43,762 nucleotides of DNA from Betaproteobacteria bacterium (GTDB lineage Bacteria > Pseudomonadota > Gammaproteobacteria > Burkholderiales > SG8-39). Within the stretch, counting starts at the first letter, position 1. The number at the start of each line of letters is the position of its first letter. The DNA is taken from positions 1-43,762 of the forward strand of contig SHXF01000031.1 in the NCBI GenBank assembly GCA_009693435.1, in the 5' to 3' direction. Position numbers and translations under genes: made by a program. Of this stretch, positions 32,263 to 41,320 are shown piece after piece. Under the pieces are notes generated by a model. It saw only the letters and a program-made list of their open reading frames with translations. It made no database searches and was not told the DNA's origin.

Positions 32263-33330
32263 ATGCACTCACTGACACCGGAGTACCTCGCCAGGCTTCG
32301 CTTTGACACTCAGCAACTGGCGACCATGCGCACGCTGGGCGAGTACCGGGGCAAGCAGCGTCTGTACATGATGCAGTCACCTGAGGTATTGAGCGACTTG
32401 CGACAAGTTGCGGTGGTTGAATCCACAGAGTCGTCCAATCGCCTCGAAGGTGTCGTGGTTGCAGCCAGTCGCCTCAAGTCCCTGGTGCTCAAGAACACCG
32501 CACCGAAGAACCGCCCGGAACAGGAAGTGGCGGGCTATCGGGACGCACTCGGTCTGATCCACGAAAGCGCGGAGCACATGCCCTTCTCCGAGGGCACCAT
32601 TCTCCAACTGCACGGTATTCTGTATCGCTATATGGCGCAACCCGGTGGTCACTGGAAGGCCACCAACAACGACATCGTCGAGCGGCATCCGGACGGCAGT
32701 TCGCGTATCCGCTTTCGCCCCGTGGCGGCGCACCTTACGCCGATTGCAATGACAGAAATGGTCGAACGCTATCGCACCGCGCTGGATCGGCACATGGCGG
32801 ACCCGCTGGTGCTGGTGCCGTTGGTCGTTCTGGATTTTCTGTGCATCCACCCCTTTCCGGATGGCAACGGGCGCATGGCGCGGCTGCTTACCCTGCAATT
32901 GCTCTACCACTTCGATTACGCAGTGGGCCGCTTCATCAGTCTTGAGCGGATCTTCGAGGAATCGAAGGAGAGTTATTACGAAACGCTTGAAGCCAGCTCG
33001 CAGGACTGGCACGCCGCCGCGCACAATATCGCGCCCTGGCTGAATTACTTCTGGGGCGCGTTGCTTCGCGGCTACAAGGAGTTCGAGGTGCGCGTCGGCA
33101 CCCTCTCGCGCGGGCGCGGCGCCAAGGGCGACCGGGTGCGCGCCGAGATACTGAAGCGCAACTTGCCCTTCTCGATCTCCGAGATCGAGGAAGCCTGCCC
33201 CGGCGTTAGCCGCGATATGGTGCGACTGGTGTTGCGGGCGATGAAAACCGAAGGTCTGATCGCGCCGACAGGGAAGGGGCGGGGCGCGAAGTGGGTCGGT
33301 CTGGCGAAACAAGCGATATCAAAAGAATAG
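32263..33330 (+). CDS. Fic domain protein (AMP-transferase family)
   Basis: A 355-residue Fic protein. The canonical active-site motif HPFPDGNGR is intact (His196-Arg204), so it should transfer AMP or a related nucleotide to a target hydroxyl. An N-terminal inhibitory motif of the (S/T)xxxE(G/N) type is also present (Ser58-Gly63, SSNRLEG region), making it self-inhibited (class II). The C-terminal 90 residues form a winged-helix-like domain (SISEIEEACPGVSRDMVRLVLRAMKTEGLI). It is intact, first in the island operon, with an inverted repeat just upstream. The mod start lies 24 bases after its stop. Confidence 0.93.
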   Translation: MHSLTPEYLARLRFDTQQLATMRTLGEYRGKQRLYMMQSPEVLSDLRQVAVVESTESSNRLEGVVVAASRLKSLVLKNTAPKNRPEQEVAGYRDALGLIHESAEHMPFSEGTILQLHGILYRYMAQPGGHWKATNNDIVERHPDGSSRIRFRPVAAHLTPIAMTEMVERYRTALDRHMADPLVLVPLVVLDFLCIHPFPDGNGRMARLLTLQLLYHFDYAVGRFISLERIFEESKESYYETLEASSQDWHAAAHNIAPWLNYFWGALLRGYKEFEVRVGTLSRGRGAKGDRVRAEILKRNLPFSISEIEEACPGVSRDMVRLVLRAMKTEGLIAPTGKGRGAKWVGLAKQAISKE

Positions 33331-33354
33331 AAACGGAAAGAATCGAGACAGCAA

Positions 33355-34946
33355 ATGCCTACGTTGAACTGGATCGGCAAGGACGCCGTCGTCAAACACC
33401 ACAAAGACGTGCCGATTCGCCTGCTGGAGCCGGACCAGAACTGTCTTGCGGATCTGCGGAGAGCGGCAACTTGATCGTGCAGGGCGACAATCTGCACCCG
33501 CTCAAGGCCCTGTTGCCACGTTATGCGGGCCAGGTGAAATGCATCTACATCGACCCGCCGTACAACACCGGCAATGAAGGATGGGTCTACAACGACAACG
33601 TCAATAGCCCGGAGATTCGCCGCTGGCCGGGTGAAGTGGTCGGCAAGGAAGGAGAAACCTTGGACCGACACCATCGCTGGCTTTCCATGATGTATCCGCG
33701 TCTCGTTTTGCCGAAGCGTTTTTTACGCGACGACGGATCCATTTGGATTTCGATGGACGAATCGCAAATTGCTCATCTCCGCTGTTTAATGGACGAAATA
33801 TTCGGAAGACAGCGATTTATTGCTTGCAATGCTTGGCAAAAGCGCTACTCCCGTGAGAACCGAGGGGCGATCGGCGATGTTCACGAGTATGTCCTGGTCT
33901 ACGCGATGAATCCGAGTGCTTTCCAGGCGAGCAGAAATCGCGTACCCATAGATGAAAAACAAGCTGCGGTTTACAAGAACCTGAATAACGATCCCAAAGG
34001 GCGTTGGCGTGGCATACCAATGACGGCTCAGGGCTATCGGCCCAATCAAATGTATGAAATCGTTACACCTTCCGGGCGAAGGCTTTTTCCGCCTGAAGGT
34101 AGGTGTTGGTCAACCATCGAAAGCGAATTTCTAAAGCTCAAAGCCGAAGGGCGGATATATTTTGGCAAGGATGGAGCCGCTCAGCCAAGCACTATTCGAT
34201 ACCTTGCGGAGGTAGATGGTTTTGTACCGTGGACATGGTGGCCACATGAAGAAGTCGGTCATACCGATGAATCTCGAAAGGAAATTCAGGAGATACTCGG
34301 GACGCAATCCGCGTTCGACACACCCAAACCCACTCGCCTTATCCAGCGCATTCTGCAAATCGCCACCGATAAGCATTCGCTAGTTCTCGATTCGTTCTGT
34401 GGCTCCGGTACCACAGGTCACGCGGTAATCAAGCAAAATGCAAATGACGGCGGCAACCGTCACTTCATCCTCGTAGAGATGGATGAGGGCATCGCGCGTA
34501 CCGTCACCGCGGAAAGGGTCCGCCGCATCGCGAAGGGATTCACCAATGCCGAGGGTCTAGCCGTCGAAGGATTAGGAGGTAGCTTCCAGTACTGCCGTTT
34601 GTCCGCCGAACCTCTATTCACCGCAGAGGGACAGATCCGCCCCGATGTAACGTTCCCTAAACTGGCCGAGTTCGTCTGGTTCTCGGAAACCGGCACCGGC
34701 TATTCGGGCCTCGGCGACTCGCCTTTCCTCGGCGCGCACGAAGGCCGCGGCATCTATTTGCTCAATAACGGCATCCTCAAGGATAAGTCCATCGCGGGCG
34801 GCAATGTCCTCACTGGTCCTGTATTCGATGTGCTACCAAAATTCAGCGGTCCCAAGGTTATCTATGCCGCTGCCAACCGCATGGGTGCGCGCGCTACTCG
34901 TGAAGGTATCACCTTCAAGCAGATACCTTACGCGCTGGAGGTATGA
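33355..34946 (+). pseudogene. type III R-M DNA methyltransferase (mod), frameshifted
   Basis: A beta-class adenine methyltransferase of a type III system: motif IV DPPYNTGNEGW, then motif I DSFCGSGTTGHAV, then VEMDEGIARTVTAERV. Translation from the ATG at 33355 gives a normal start (MPTLNWIGKDAVVKHHKDVPIRLLEPDQ) but runs to a TGA at 33472. The body of the protein (ELSCGSAESGNLIVQGDNLHPLKALLPRYAGQ onward) continues in another frame from about 33439. One missing base after position 33438 explains this. The body is otherwise open to 34946 and overlaps the zeta gene start (ATGA). No homopolymer lies at the break, so phase variation is unlikely; a sequencing error is possible. Confidence 0.85.
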
Positions 34947-35473
34947 CGGTGGCAGGCGACTTGCGCGTCATCATCATCGCCGGGCCCAATGGGTCAGGCA
35001 AGACCACCTTCGCCCGCGAGTTTCTGCCCAACGAGGCGGGCTGTCCGGTATTCGTGAATGCCGACCTGATCGCTGCGGGACTGGCGCCCTTCGCGCCGGC
35101 AAGCGCCGCCATTCGCGCGGGGCGGCTGATGCTGCAAGAGCTGGATCGATATTTCGACTCGCGAGAGAGCTTCGCCTTTGAAACCACGCTCTCGGGGCGC
35201 GGATACTTGCGTTTGATCGAGCAATGGCAGATCGTGGGCTACCGGGTGAAACTGATTTTTCTGCAATTGGCAAGCGCAGAGGAAGCCATCGGTCGGGTGG
35301 CAGAGCGCGTCAAGCAGGGTGGCCATTTCATTCCCGAGGATGTGATCCGGCGGCGCTTTGCAGCCGGGCGGAAGAACTTCGATCTTCTGTATTCGCCGTG
35401 TGTGGACGCGTGGGCGCTGTATGACAATTCGGGGGAGCAGCCGGTGCTGCTGGACTGGAACGAAAAATCATGA
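34943..35473 (+). CDS. zeta-toxin-like P-loop kinase
   Basis: A 176-residue protein of the zeta toxin/AAA kinase group. Walker A AGPNGSGKTT at 13-22, the VNADLIAAGLAPF block near 39-51 (Asp for substrate), FAFETTLSGRGYLRLI near 77-92, then ERVKQGGHFIPEDVIRRRF near 119-137 with the nucleotide-contacting Arg. Zeta toxins phosphorylate UDP-N-acetylglucosamine; this chromosomal branch is less studied. It starts inside the mod stop (ATGA) and ends inside the start of a 71-residue gene, so it is translationally coupled on both sides. Confidence 0.88.
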   Translation: MTVAGDLRVIIIAGPNGSGKTTFAREFLPNEAGCPVFVNADLIAAGLAPFAPASAAIRAGRLMLQELDRYFDSRESFAFETTLSGRGYLRLIEQWQIVGYRVKLIFLQLASAEEAIGRVAERVKQGGHFIPEDVIRRRFAAGRKNFDLLYSPCVDAWALYDNSGEQPVLLDWNEKS

Positions 35474-35685
35474 ACAAAAAGCCGATTGAACAAGCGCGCG
35501 ATGCCGATTTGCGGCTGTCGCCGGCCGCGATGGGGCGCGCGGCACTACGCGCGCGCGAACTGGCGCTGCAGACCGGCACAGCCATCGTCATCAGTCGTGA
35601 CGGGGTTGTCGAATACATCGAAATGCCGGCGGCGCACGCAACTGAGGTGCAGGCGCCAATCCCGCCTTACGGGAACAAACGATGA
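35470..35685 (+). CDS. small protein, putative antitoxin of the zeta-like kinase
   Basis: A 71-residue protein (MNKKPIEQARDADLRLSPAAMGRAALRARELALQTGTAIVISRDGVVEYI). It has an N-terminal helical stretch and a short beta-hairpin-like GTAIVISRDGVVEYI. I recall short genes of this size directly downstream of chromosomal zeta-like kinases, where they are presumed antitoxins; this is inferred from context, not from a recognised domain. Four-base overlaps (ATGA) with both the zeta gene and res make it part of one coupled operon. Confidence 0.7.
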   Translation: MNKKPIEQARDADLRLSPAAMGRAALRARELALQTGTAIVISRDGVVEYIEMPAAHATEVQAPIPPYGNKR

Positions 35686-37390
35686 GCAGCTTTGCCCCGA
35701 AAACCTACCAGGCGCAATTGCTCGAAAGTGTCGAGGCGCATTTCCGCGCCTCCCACGAGCTACCCTCTCCCTCGCTTGCCTTCACCGCCACCACCGAGCG
35801 GCTTTGGGGGCGCGGCCTCGCCTAAAACCCGCCGTCGGGCTTTCCGCCCGACATGCCGTACTTTTGTTTGCGCGTGCCTACGGGCGGCGGCAAGACCTGG
35901 CTGGCGGCGAAAAGTGTGGCGCTCGTCAATACACACCTTCTGCGCTGCGAGTACAGCATCATCCTGTGGCTTGTGCCGTCCAAGCCGATCCGAGAACAGA
36001 CGCTGCGGGGCTTGCGGGATCGCCAGCATCCCTACCATATGGCGCTGCGCGAAGCTGGCCCGATCACCGTGATGGATCTGGATGAAGCCAAGAGCGTAAC
36101 CCGCGCCACGCTTGACACATCGACCACGATCATCGTTGCTACGCGCCAGGCCTTTCAGGTGGAGGAAGAAGAATGTCGCAAGGTGTACCAGTCCAGCGGC
36201 ACACTGATGCACCACTTTGACAACCTTACCGTGGTTCAGCGCAACGAACTGCTGAAAGAGGGCGAGGGCGCGGAGCAGACCACGCCGTATTCGCTGGCCA
36301 ATGTGCTGCGATTGCGCCGCCCTTTCGTTGTCGTTGACGAGGCGCACAACAGTCGCACAGAACTTGCCTTCGACATGCTGGCGCGCTTTCGCCCTAGTGG
36401 CGTGATGGAACTGACTGTGACGCCCGATCTGGAGCGCACGCCATCCAACGTGCTGCACAGCGTATCCGCCGCCGAATTGAAGGCGGAGGAAATGATCAAG
36501 CTGCCGGTGACGCCTTGCCCACGCAAGAAGAGATGAGTGCGCTGGGTTCCGGGCTCAAAGTCTCGGAGGGTGGCGAAATCGATGTTGACGATGCCAGCGG
36601 CAAGGTCGTTTCACGCTTTCTGCCCGATCTACAACGCGATTTGGGCCTCGTGTACCAACCTGAGAACTGGGATGAGGTGCGCATCGCCACCTGGCTCTGC
36701 CGCAATTTGCCGGAGCCATCACTCACGCATGCCAGCAAGCAATCCTTTGTCGCTGCATGGTTGACTGAATTACTGCGCAGAGAGGGGTTCCCGCTGGCTC
36801 GTGTCAATCTGCAGAAATTCCTGATACGCAACCGGCTCGAAGCGCGTATTCGTGATTTGCGCAAGCAGGCTGTAGGCAAGGCCTTTCAGCAGGTGCTTTT
36901 CGGCGATGATGCGGCATCCCGCGTAGTGGTGAGCGATATCTACGTTTTCGAATTTCACAGCCAAGCCTATGCGCCCAGCCGCGACTACGACGGCCGGATC
37001 GGCTCCTTCGAATTCCGGAAGCACTACTATGGGCGCATGGGCGATTTCGACAGCAAGGAGGAATTCGAATGCGCTTGCTGGCTGGATATTCAGGCTCAGC
37101 AGGGCCGCATCAAGTTCTGGGTTCGAAACCTGGTGCGGCGTGAAGGAAGCTCCTATTTTCTCCAGAAGGCGCACGGCCGCTTTTATCCGGATTTTCTGTG
37201 CCAACTACCCGGAGCCGGACCTGAGACTGGACCCGTCCTCGCTGTCGAATACAAGGGTGCCGACCGCTGGTCATCGGCAGAGGATGACCGATTGATCGGC
37301 GGCTTGTGGGCCGAGCTATCGGACGGACGCTGTCGCTTCGTAATGGTGAAGGACAAGGGCTGGCATGGGATAGAGGCTCACTTGCAATGA
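35682..37390 (+). pseudogene. type III restriction subunit (res), broken
   Basis: Remains of a Res translocase-endonuclease in pieces. Residues 1-47 (MSSFAPKTYQAQLLESVEAHF) end at an in-frame TAA (35823-35825); the same frame resumes as NPPSGFPPDMPYFCLRVPTGGGKTW (Walker A) with DEAH-box VVDEAHNSRTELAF near 36330-36370. The frame stops at 36533-36535. A different frame then carries the C-terminal part (FLPDLQRDLGLVYQPENWDEVRIATWLCRNL onward) with the nuclease core FYPDFLCQL, then VLAVEYKG. The second helicase lobe (several hundred residues in intact Res) is missing. This is a nonsense mutation plus a frame-shifting internal deletion; the protein cannot work as a motor nuclease. Confidence 0.88.
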
Positions 37391-37594
37391 CCCATGAATG
37401 CGCCCACTTGCTGCTTCGCACACCTATTTGGCGCAGTAATCTAAAAGATTTATGTGACGAAAGCCAATAAGATCGTGCCTCTCCGGCAATATACGTTGCA
37501 ATAAATAATATAGCTGGAGTTGCGCGATTCCTTCGCTCCCGCACGTAGAGGGAGGAAAGTCAATTCCGGAATTCCGAACGACCGTCGCCGTTGG

Positions 37595-37824
37595 CTACAC
37601 CGTCGGCACGATCTTGCCGATGTGCTGCGACGATTCCATCAGGGCGTGCGCCTTTGCCGCCTCGGAGAGCGGGAGGGTCTTGTACACGACAGGCCTGATT
37701 TTGCCCGCTTCCATCAGCGGCCAGATTCTCTCGCGCAGCTTGCGCGCCACCGCGCCCTCGAACTCGACCGGGCGCGGACGCAGGGTTGAGCCGGTGATGG
37801 TCAGCCGGCGCCTCAGGATGGCGC
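37595..37824 (-). pseudogene. truncated 3' copy of a quinone oxidoreductase gene
   Basis: About 230 bases closely match the 3' end of the intact quinone oxidoreductase gene at 40131-41126, from the stop codon (complement of cta, 37595-37597) back through the segments coding HIGKIVLTV, IKPVIYKTFPLAEAAKAHALMESSQ and LRPRPIEFKGAVARNLRERIWPLIESG. Similarity ends abruptly at ggatggcgcc, where methyltransferase-like sequence starts on the other strand. It keeps roughly 75 codons of the C-terminus and no start. It is a dead duplicate left by rearrangement. Confidence 0.8.
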
Positions 37825-37877
37825 CGCTGTATCTCTGGACGGTGCCGGCGGACCGGAAACCCGGGGAACGGCGCTGA
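37823..37877 (+). pseudogene. 3' tail of a second exported-methyltransferase gene
   Basis: This stretch reads PLYLWTVPADRKPGERR and a stop, closely matching the end of the methyltransferase at 31430-32056 (PLYLWTVPAGRKVPARP). DNA identity is high over ccgctgtatct and the following bases. Only about 17 codons remain, fused to the truncated quinone oxidoreductase copy through a short shared gcgcc. It is the clearest sign that flanking DNA was duplicated or swapped when the island was acquired. Confidence 0.7.
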
Positions 37878-37943
37878 AATCTCCTGGATTGATCCAGTCA
37901 ACTCAAGTGAAGAGACGATTTCTGCAAGGTGGTCGATCTTCGA

Positions 37944-38846
37944 TCACGCCGTGTCTGCTGCGGCCAGCTTCGGCGGTGCAGCGGCATCGTTCAGGGAACG
38001 TTGTTTCACGCCGCTCAGATCCGGCAGCACCATGTGGATCAATTCGCTCCGGCTGCCGGCCGTGATTGTCGCAATGTCCTCTTCTTCCAGGTACAGGGTC
38101 GAGTACGGGATGAACCCTCCCTCGACCGTGTCGCCCTCGCCGCTCACGACGAAATAGATGCTGCGCGCTTCCAGGCGCATCGTCGCACCGGGCTCGACAC
38201 GCACGTAGCCGAAGCGGGCGTTCCGTTCGGGGAAGTTACCGAACCGCTTGTACGAGACTCCGGGTTCGCGCCCGGACGCGCTCCATGCCAACTCCGCCGG
38301 ATAAAAAAATTCCGGTTTGGGATAGCGGAGTTCGGGATACAGCAGGCGGCGCTTGCGCCAGTTTTCCCACGCGGCTTCGTACCCATCCTGGTTCTGCTTC
38401 TTCCCCTCCGGACTCGTCCGCGTGTAGATGCCGTTGTGGAATGTGCCGGTTTTTTTCAGTTGAGCGGTGCTGGCCTGGTACTCACCCTGCGACATGTATC
38501 CGTTTCCGCTGGGGCCGCCGAACTGGAACACCAGGTTCGATCCGCCTGCATCCGTATTCTCCGACGTGGGTCCGTAGTAGTTGCCCTCGGGGATGTACAC
38601 CGCCGTGCCCGTGTGCAGAACCCCGTCGCGCTCGTAGTCCTGCTCTCCCTGGAGTCGCCACTTGAACTGTTCGAAATTATGCCGGTGGCGCGGCGTCGCG
38701 TAATCGGGAAACGTTTGCGTCATCATGAATGAAAAATTTCCCGGTGTCCCGGGCGTACCCTCGACCAGACAGCGATAGGCAAGCCGTCCCTCGCGGGAGT
38801 GCGAGACTTCCTTGAGCGGCACGTCCTCGAATTGCACAAGCTTCAT
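37944..38846 (-). CDS. bicupin-like protein
   Basis: A 300-residue protein with two cupin-type halves. The first has PRHRHNFEQFKWRLQGEQDYERDG with likely metal ligands His54, His56 and Glu59; the second has GYVRVEPGATMRLEARSIYFVVSGEG and lacks an obvious HxH, so it may not bind metal. A linker (KRRLLYPELRYPKPEFFYP) joins them. Function is unknown; dioxygenase, isomerase or binding roles are all possible. It lies 140 bases downstream of a Bug binding protein on the same strand, so a shared pathway is plausible. Confidence 0.8.
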   Translation of the reverse strand: MKLVQFEDVPLKEVSHSREGRLAYRCLVEGTPGTPGNFSFMMTQTFPDYATPRHRHNFEQFKWRLQGEQDYERDGVLHTGTAVYIPEGNYYGPTSENTDAGGSNLVFQFGGPSGNGYMSQGEYQASTAQLKKTGTFHNGIYTRTSPEGKKQNQDGYEAAWENWRKRRLLYPELRYPKPEFFYPAELAWSASGREPGVSYKRFGNFPERNARFGYVRVEPGATMRLEARSIYFVVSGEGDTVEGGFIPYSTLYLEEEDIATITAGSRSELIHMVLPDLSGVKQRSLNDAAAPPKLAAADTA

Positions 38847-38986
38847 GGCTTCCTGCCTCCTTGTCGGCGTGGGTCAAGGAACCGGCGCGTTGGCGGCGCG
38901 TCGTCGCAATTTCCGCATACGAATCCAAGAATAGTCGATTTTAAAGCGGAATACATCGCGCCGCCTGCAGCCTGATCCGGTTCGCG

Positions 38987-39952
38987 CTACTGGGGCTTTA
39001 CATTGATGAGCTTCAGTATCCTCCCCCATCGGGCCTTCTCCGTCCGGATGAACGCGGCCGTCGCTTCGGGTGTTTGCGCGCTGCGCGTGGTGGCGCCCAG
39101 GGCGTGCAGGCGCCTGACCGTCTCCGGATCCTTCAGGAACACGTCCACGGAGCGGTTCAGCGATTGCACAATCTCACCGGAAAGGCCGGCGGGGCCGAGC
39201 AAAGTGAACCACCCGTCCAGAGCTATCTCGGGGTACGTTTCCTCGACGGCGGGGACGTTCGGCAGCGTCGGAAAACGCCGGGCAGATACGATGGCGATCA
39301 TTCTCATCCGGCCATCCCTCACGAACGGCTCGACGTTCGTCACGCCGTTCATCGTCATGCTGGTGCGGCCCGCCGCGGTGTCCTGCATCGCCGTGCCGGT
39401 GTCCTTGTAGCGGGCCAGGAGAATTTCGACGCCTGCGATCTTGTTGAAAACCTCCCCGACCATGGGCGGAAGATTTCCCGCCGTTGCGTTCGACAGGCCG
39501 CCCGGGTTTGCCTTGGCGAGGGCAATCAGCTCGGACAGCGTGCTGGCGGCGACGTCCCGATGAACGGCAAGGACGAGAGGCGCGCTCTCTATCACGGTCG
39601 CGATCGGCGTGAAATCGCGCTCAGTATCGTAAGGCAGGGTCTTGAACAGGTGGGGATTCCCGGCCTGGATGACGCTGCCCGCCAGGAACAGTGTGTAGCC
39701 ATTGGGCTTTGCATTGGCGACCAGCTGGGCCGCGATGAGTCCGGCGCCGCCGGCACGGTTATCGATGAGGAATCGCTTGTTGTACGACCGGTCCAGGTGA
39801 TTCGCCATCATCCGCCCGATGATGTCGGGGAGGGCGCCCGGACTGTTGGGGATGACTATGGTGACCGGGCTCTCCGGCCACGCTTGCGCTTGAACGGCGC
39901 TCCAAAAACACAGCAGGACCGGGATCAGCGTTCGGGCGAATGCGCTTCGCAT
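38987..39952 (-). CDS. Bug/TctC-family periplasmic solute-binding protein (third)
   Basis: A 321-residue binding protein with a signal peptide (MRSAFARTLIPVLLCFWSAVQAQA) and family blocks WPESPVTIVIPNSPGALPDIIGRMM, IDNRAGGAGLIAAQLVANAKPNGYTLFLAG and NVPAVEETYPEIALDGW. The typical PPGG loop is NSPGALPD here, suggesting a different ligand pocket from the other two Bug proteins in the window. It lies upstream of the bicupin gene. A 12-bp palindrome sits 20 bases before its start. Confidence 0.92.
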   Translation of the reverse strand: MRSAFARTLIPVLLCFWSAVQAQAWPESPVTIVIPNSPGALPDIIGRMMANHLDRSYNKRFLIDNRAGGAGLIAAQLVANAKPNGYTLFLAGSVIQAGNPHLFKTLPYDTERDFTPIATVIESAPLVLAVHRDVAASTLSELIALAKANPGGLSNATAGNLPPMVGEVFNKIAGVEILLARYKDTGTAMQDTAAGRTSMTMNGVTNVEPFVRDGRMRMIAIVSARRFPTLPNVPAVEETYPEIALDGWFTLLGPAGLSGEIVQSLNRSVDVFLKDPETVRRLHALGATTRSAQTPEATAAFIRTEKARWGRILKLINVKPQ

Positions 39953-39971
39953 GGTGCGGTTCCTTGCAACG

Positions 39972-39983
39972 CGAGATATCTCG
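39972..39983. promoter_or_regulatory. 12-bp palindrome upstream of the third Bug gene
   Basis: Perfect palindrome cgagatatctcg, 20-31 bases upstream of the start codon. Its position suits an operator, but no regulator gene is adjacent. Confidence 0.35.
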
Positions 39984-39995
39984 ATGATTTATCGG

Positions 39996-40022
39996 AAAAG
40001 AGCCGGGCCGGATGGACGGCTC
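39996..40022 (-). terminator. putative intrinsic terminator after the quinone oxidoreductase
   Basis: On minus, GAGCCG (40022-40017) and CGGCTC (40005-40000) form a 6-bp stem with an 11-base GC-rich loop, followed by TTTT (39999-39996). It lies about 110 bases past the quinone oxidoreductase stop and just before the Bug gene. The short T-run makes it weak. Confidence 0.45.
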
Positions 40023-40130
40023 CTGTCTGGCAACATTCGTTTCAATTAATTATATAAATGGAAGCTCATGAAAACCTCTCTCGCACGCGCAGAGAGATGA
40101 AGACTCAATCCCCATGACCGTTCCTGTTCT

Positions 40131-41126
40131 CTACACCGTCAGCACGATCTTGCCGATGTGCTGCGACGATTCCATCAAGGCGTGCGCCTTCGCCGCCTCG
40201 GCGAGCGGGAAGGTTTTGTAGATCACCGGTTTTATTTTCCCTGACTCGATCAGCGGCCAGATTCTCTCACGCAGGTTGCGCGCCACCGCGCCCTTGAATT
40301 CGATCGGGCGCGGACGCAGGGTGGAGCCGGTGATGGTCAGTCTGCGCCGCAGGATGGCGCCCAGGCCGATGGTCGCCTGCTGCCCGCCGAGCAGCGATAC
40401 GAGGGCGATGCGGCCGTCGTCGGCGATGCAATCGATTTCGCGCGCCAGGTAGTCGCCGCCCACGATGTCGACGATGACGTCGACGCCGCGCCCGCCGGTG
40501 GCTTCCTTTACCACCGCGACGAAATCCTCGGTGCGGTAGTTGATGCCGCGCGCCGCGCCGAAGCGCACGCAGGCGGCGCGCTTGTCGTCGCTGCCTGCGG
40601 TCGCATACACGGTGCAGCCGATCGCCTTGGCCATCTGGATCGCAGCGACACCGATGCCGGAGGTTCCGCCCTGCACCAGCACGCTCTCCCCGGGTTGCAG
40701 TCCGGCGCGGTCGAACAGGTTGACCCAGACGGTGAAGAAGGTCTCGGGAAGCGACCCGGCTTCCGTGGGCGTCAAGCCCTTGGGGATGGGCAGCGCCTGC
40801 GGCGCCGGGACGATGCAGTACTCGGCATAGCCGCCGCCCGCGACCAGGGCGCACACGGCATCGCCTGTCCTCCAGTTGGTGACGCCGTCACCGATCGCAA
40901 CGATGGTGCCGGCTACCTCCAGCCCGGGAATGTCGGACGCACCCGGCGGCGGCGGATAATTGCCCTTGCGCTGCGACACATCAGGGCGATTGACGCCTGC
41001 GGCGGCAACTTTAACCAGCAGTTCGCCGGCCTGCGGTTGCGGCGTCGGGCGCGTGCCTTCGACCAGCACTTCCGGTTCGCCGAAGCGGGTGATTTCAACG
41101 GCACGCATGGTGGCGGGTAAATTCAT
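40131..41126 (-). CDS. zinc-independent quinone oxidoreductase (PIG3-like MDR family)
   Basis: A 331-residue medium-chain dehydrogenase/reductase, quinone-oxidoreductase (zeta-crystallin/PIG3) branch, using NADPH. Seen: MRAVEITRFGEPEVL start block, GVNRPDVSQRKGNYPPPPGASDIPGLEVAGTI (no catalytic zinc ligand Cys at the usual place), the nucleotide-binding VLVQGGTSGIGVAAIQMAKAIGC, and LRPRPIEFKGAVARNL near the end. The start at 41126 is chosen; a longer frame to 41279 has no homology. It diverges from the Rieske oxygenase. A truncated copy of its 3' end lies at 37595-37824. Confidence 0.92.
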   Translation of the reverse strand: MNLPATMRAVEITRFGEPEVLVEGTRPTPQPQAGELLVKVAAAGVNRPDVSQRKGNYPPPPGASDIPGLEVAGTIVAIGDGVTNWRTGDAVCALVAGGGYAEYCIVPAPQALPIPKGLTPTEAGSLPETFFTVWVNLFDRAGLQPGESVLVQGGTSGIGVAAIQMAKAIGCTVYATAGSDDKRAACVRFGAARGINYRTEDFVAVVKEATGGRGVDVIVDIVGGDYLAREIDCIADDGRIALVSLLGGQQATIGLGAILRRRLTITGSTLRPRPIEFKGAVARNLRERIWPLIESGKIKPVIYKTFPLAEAAKAHALMESSQHIGKIVLTV

Positions 41127-41320
41127 TTGGGTCTCGCTTGCAGGTGTGGAGGAATATTGCGAAAGGATGACCAGTGTACCGGGTAGTGAATCCTTGGCGT
41201 GCGCCATGCGCGCGATTCGCGCCGCTTCGCGTGCCCGGCGCACTCCGTTAAACTGTTGTTCGTCCGGCCGATGCGGCACAACCGGGACATGTCGTGGCTG
41301 GGAATATGGGAGTACATGAG

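Noticed and set aside
33291..33354. Mod start overlapping the fic gene at 33291
   Set aside because: The upstream frame gives unnatural residues; the conserved N-terminus lies in the other frame from 33355, with a frameshift after it.
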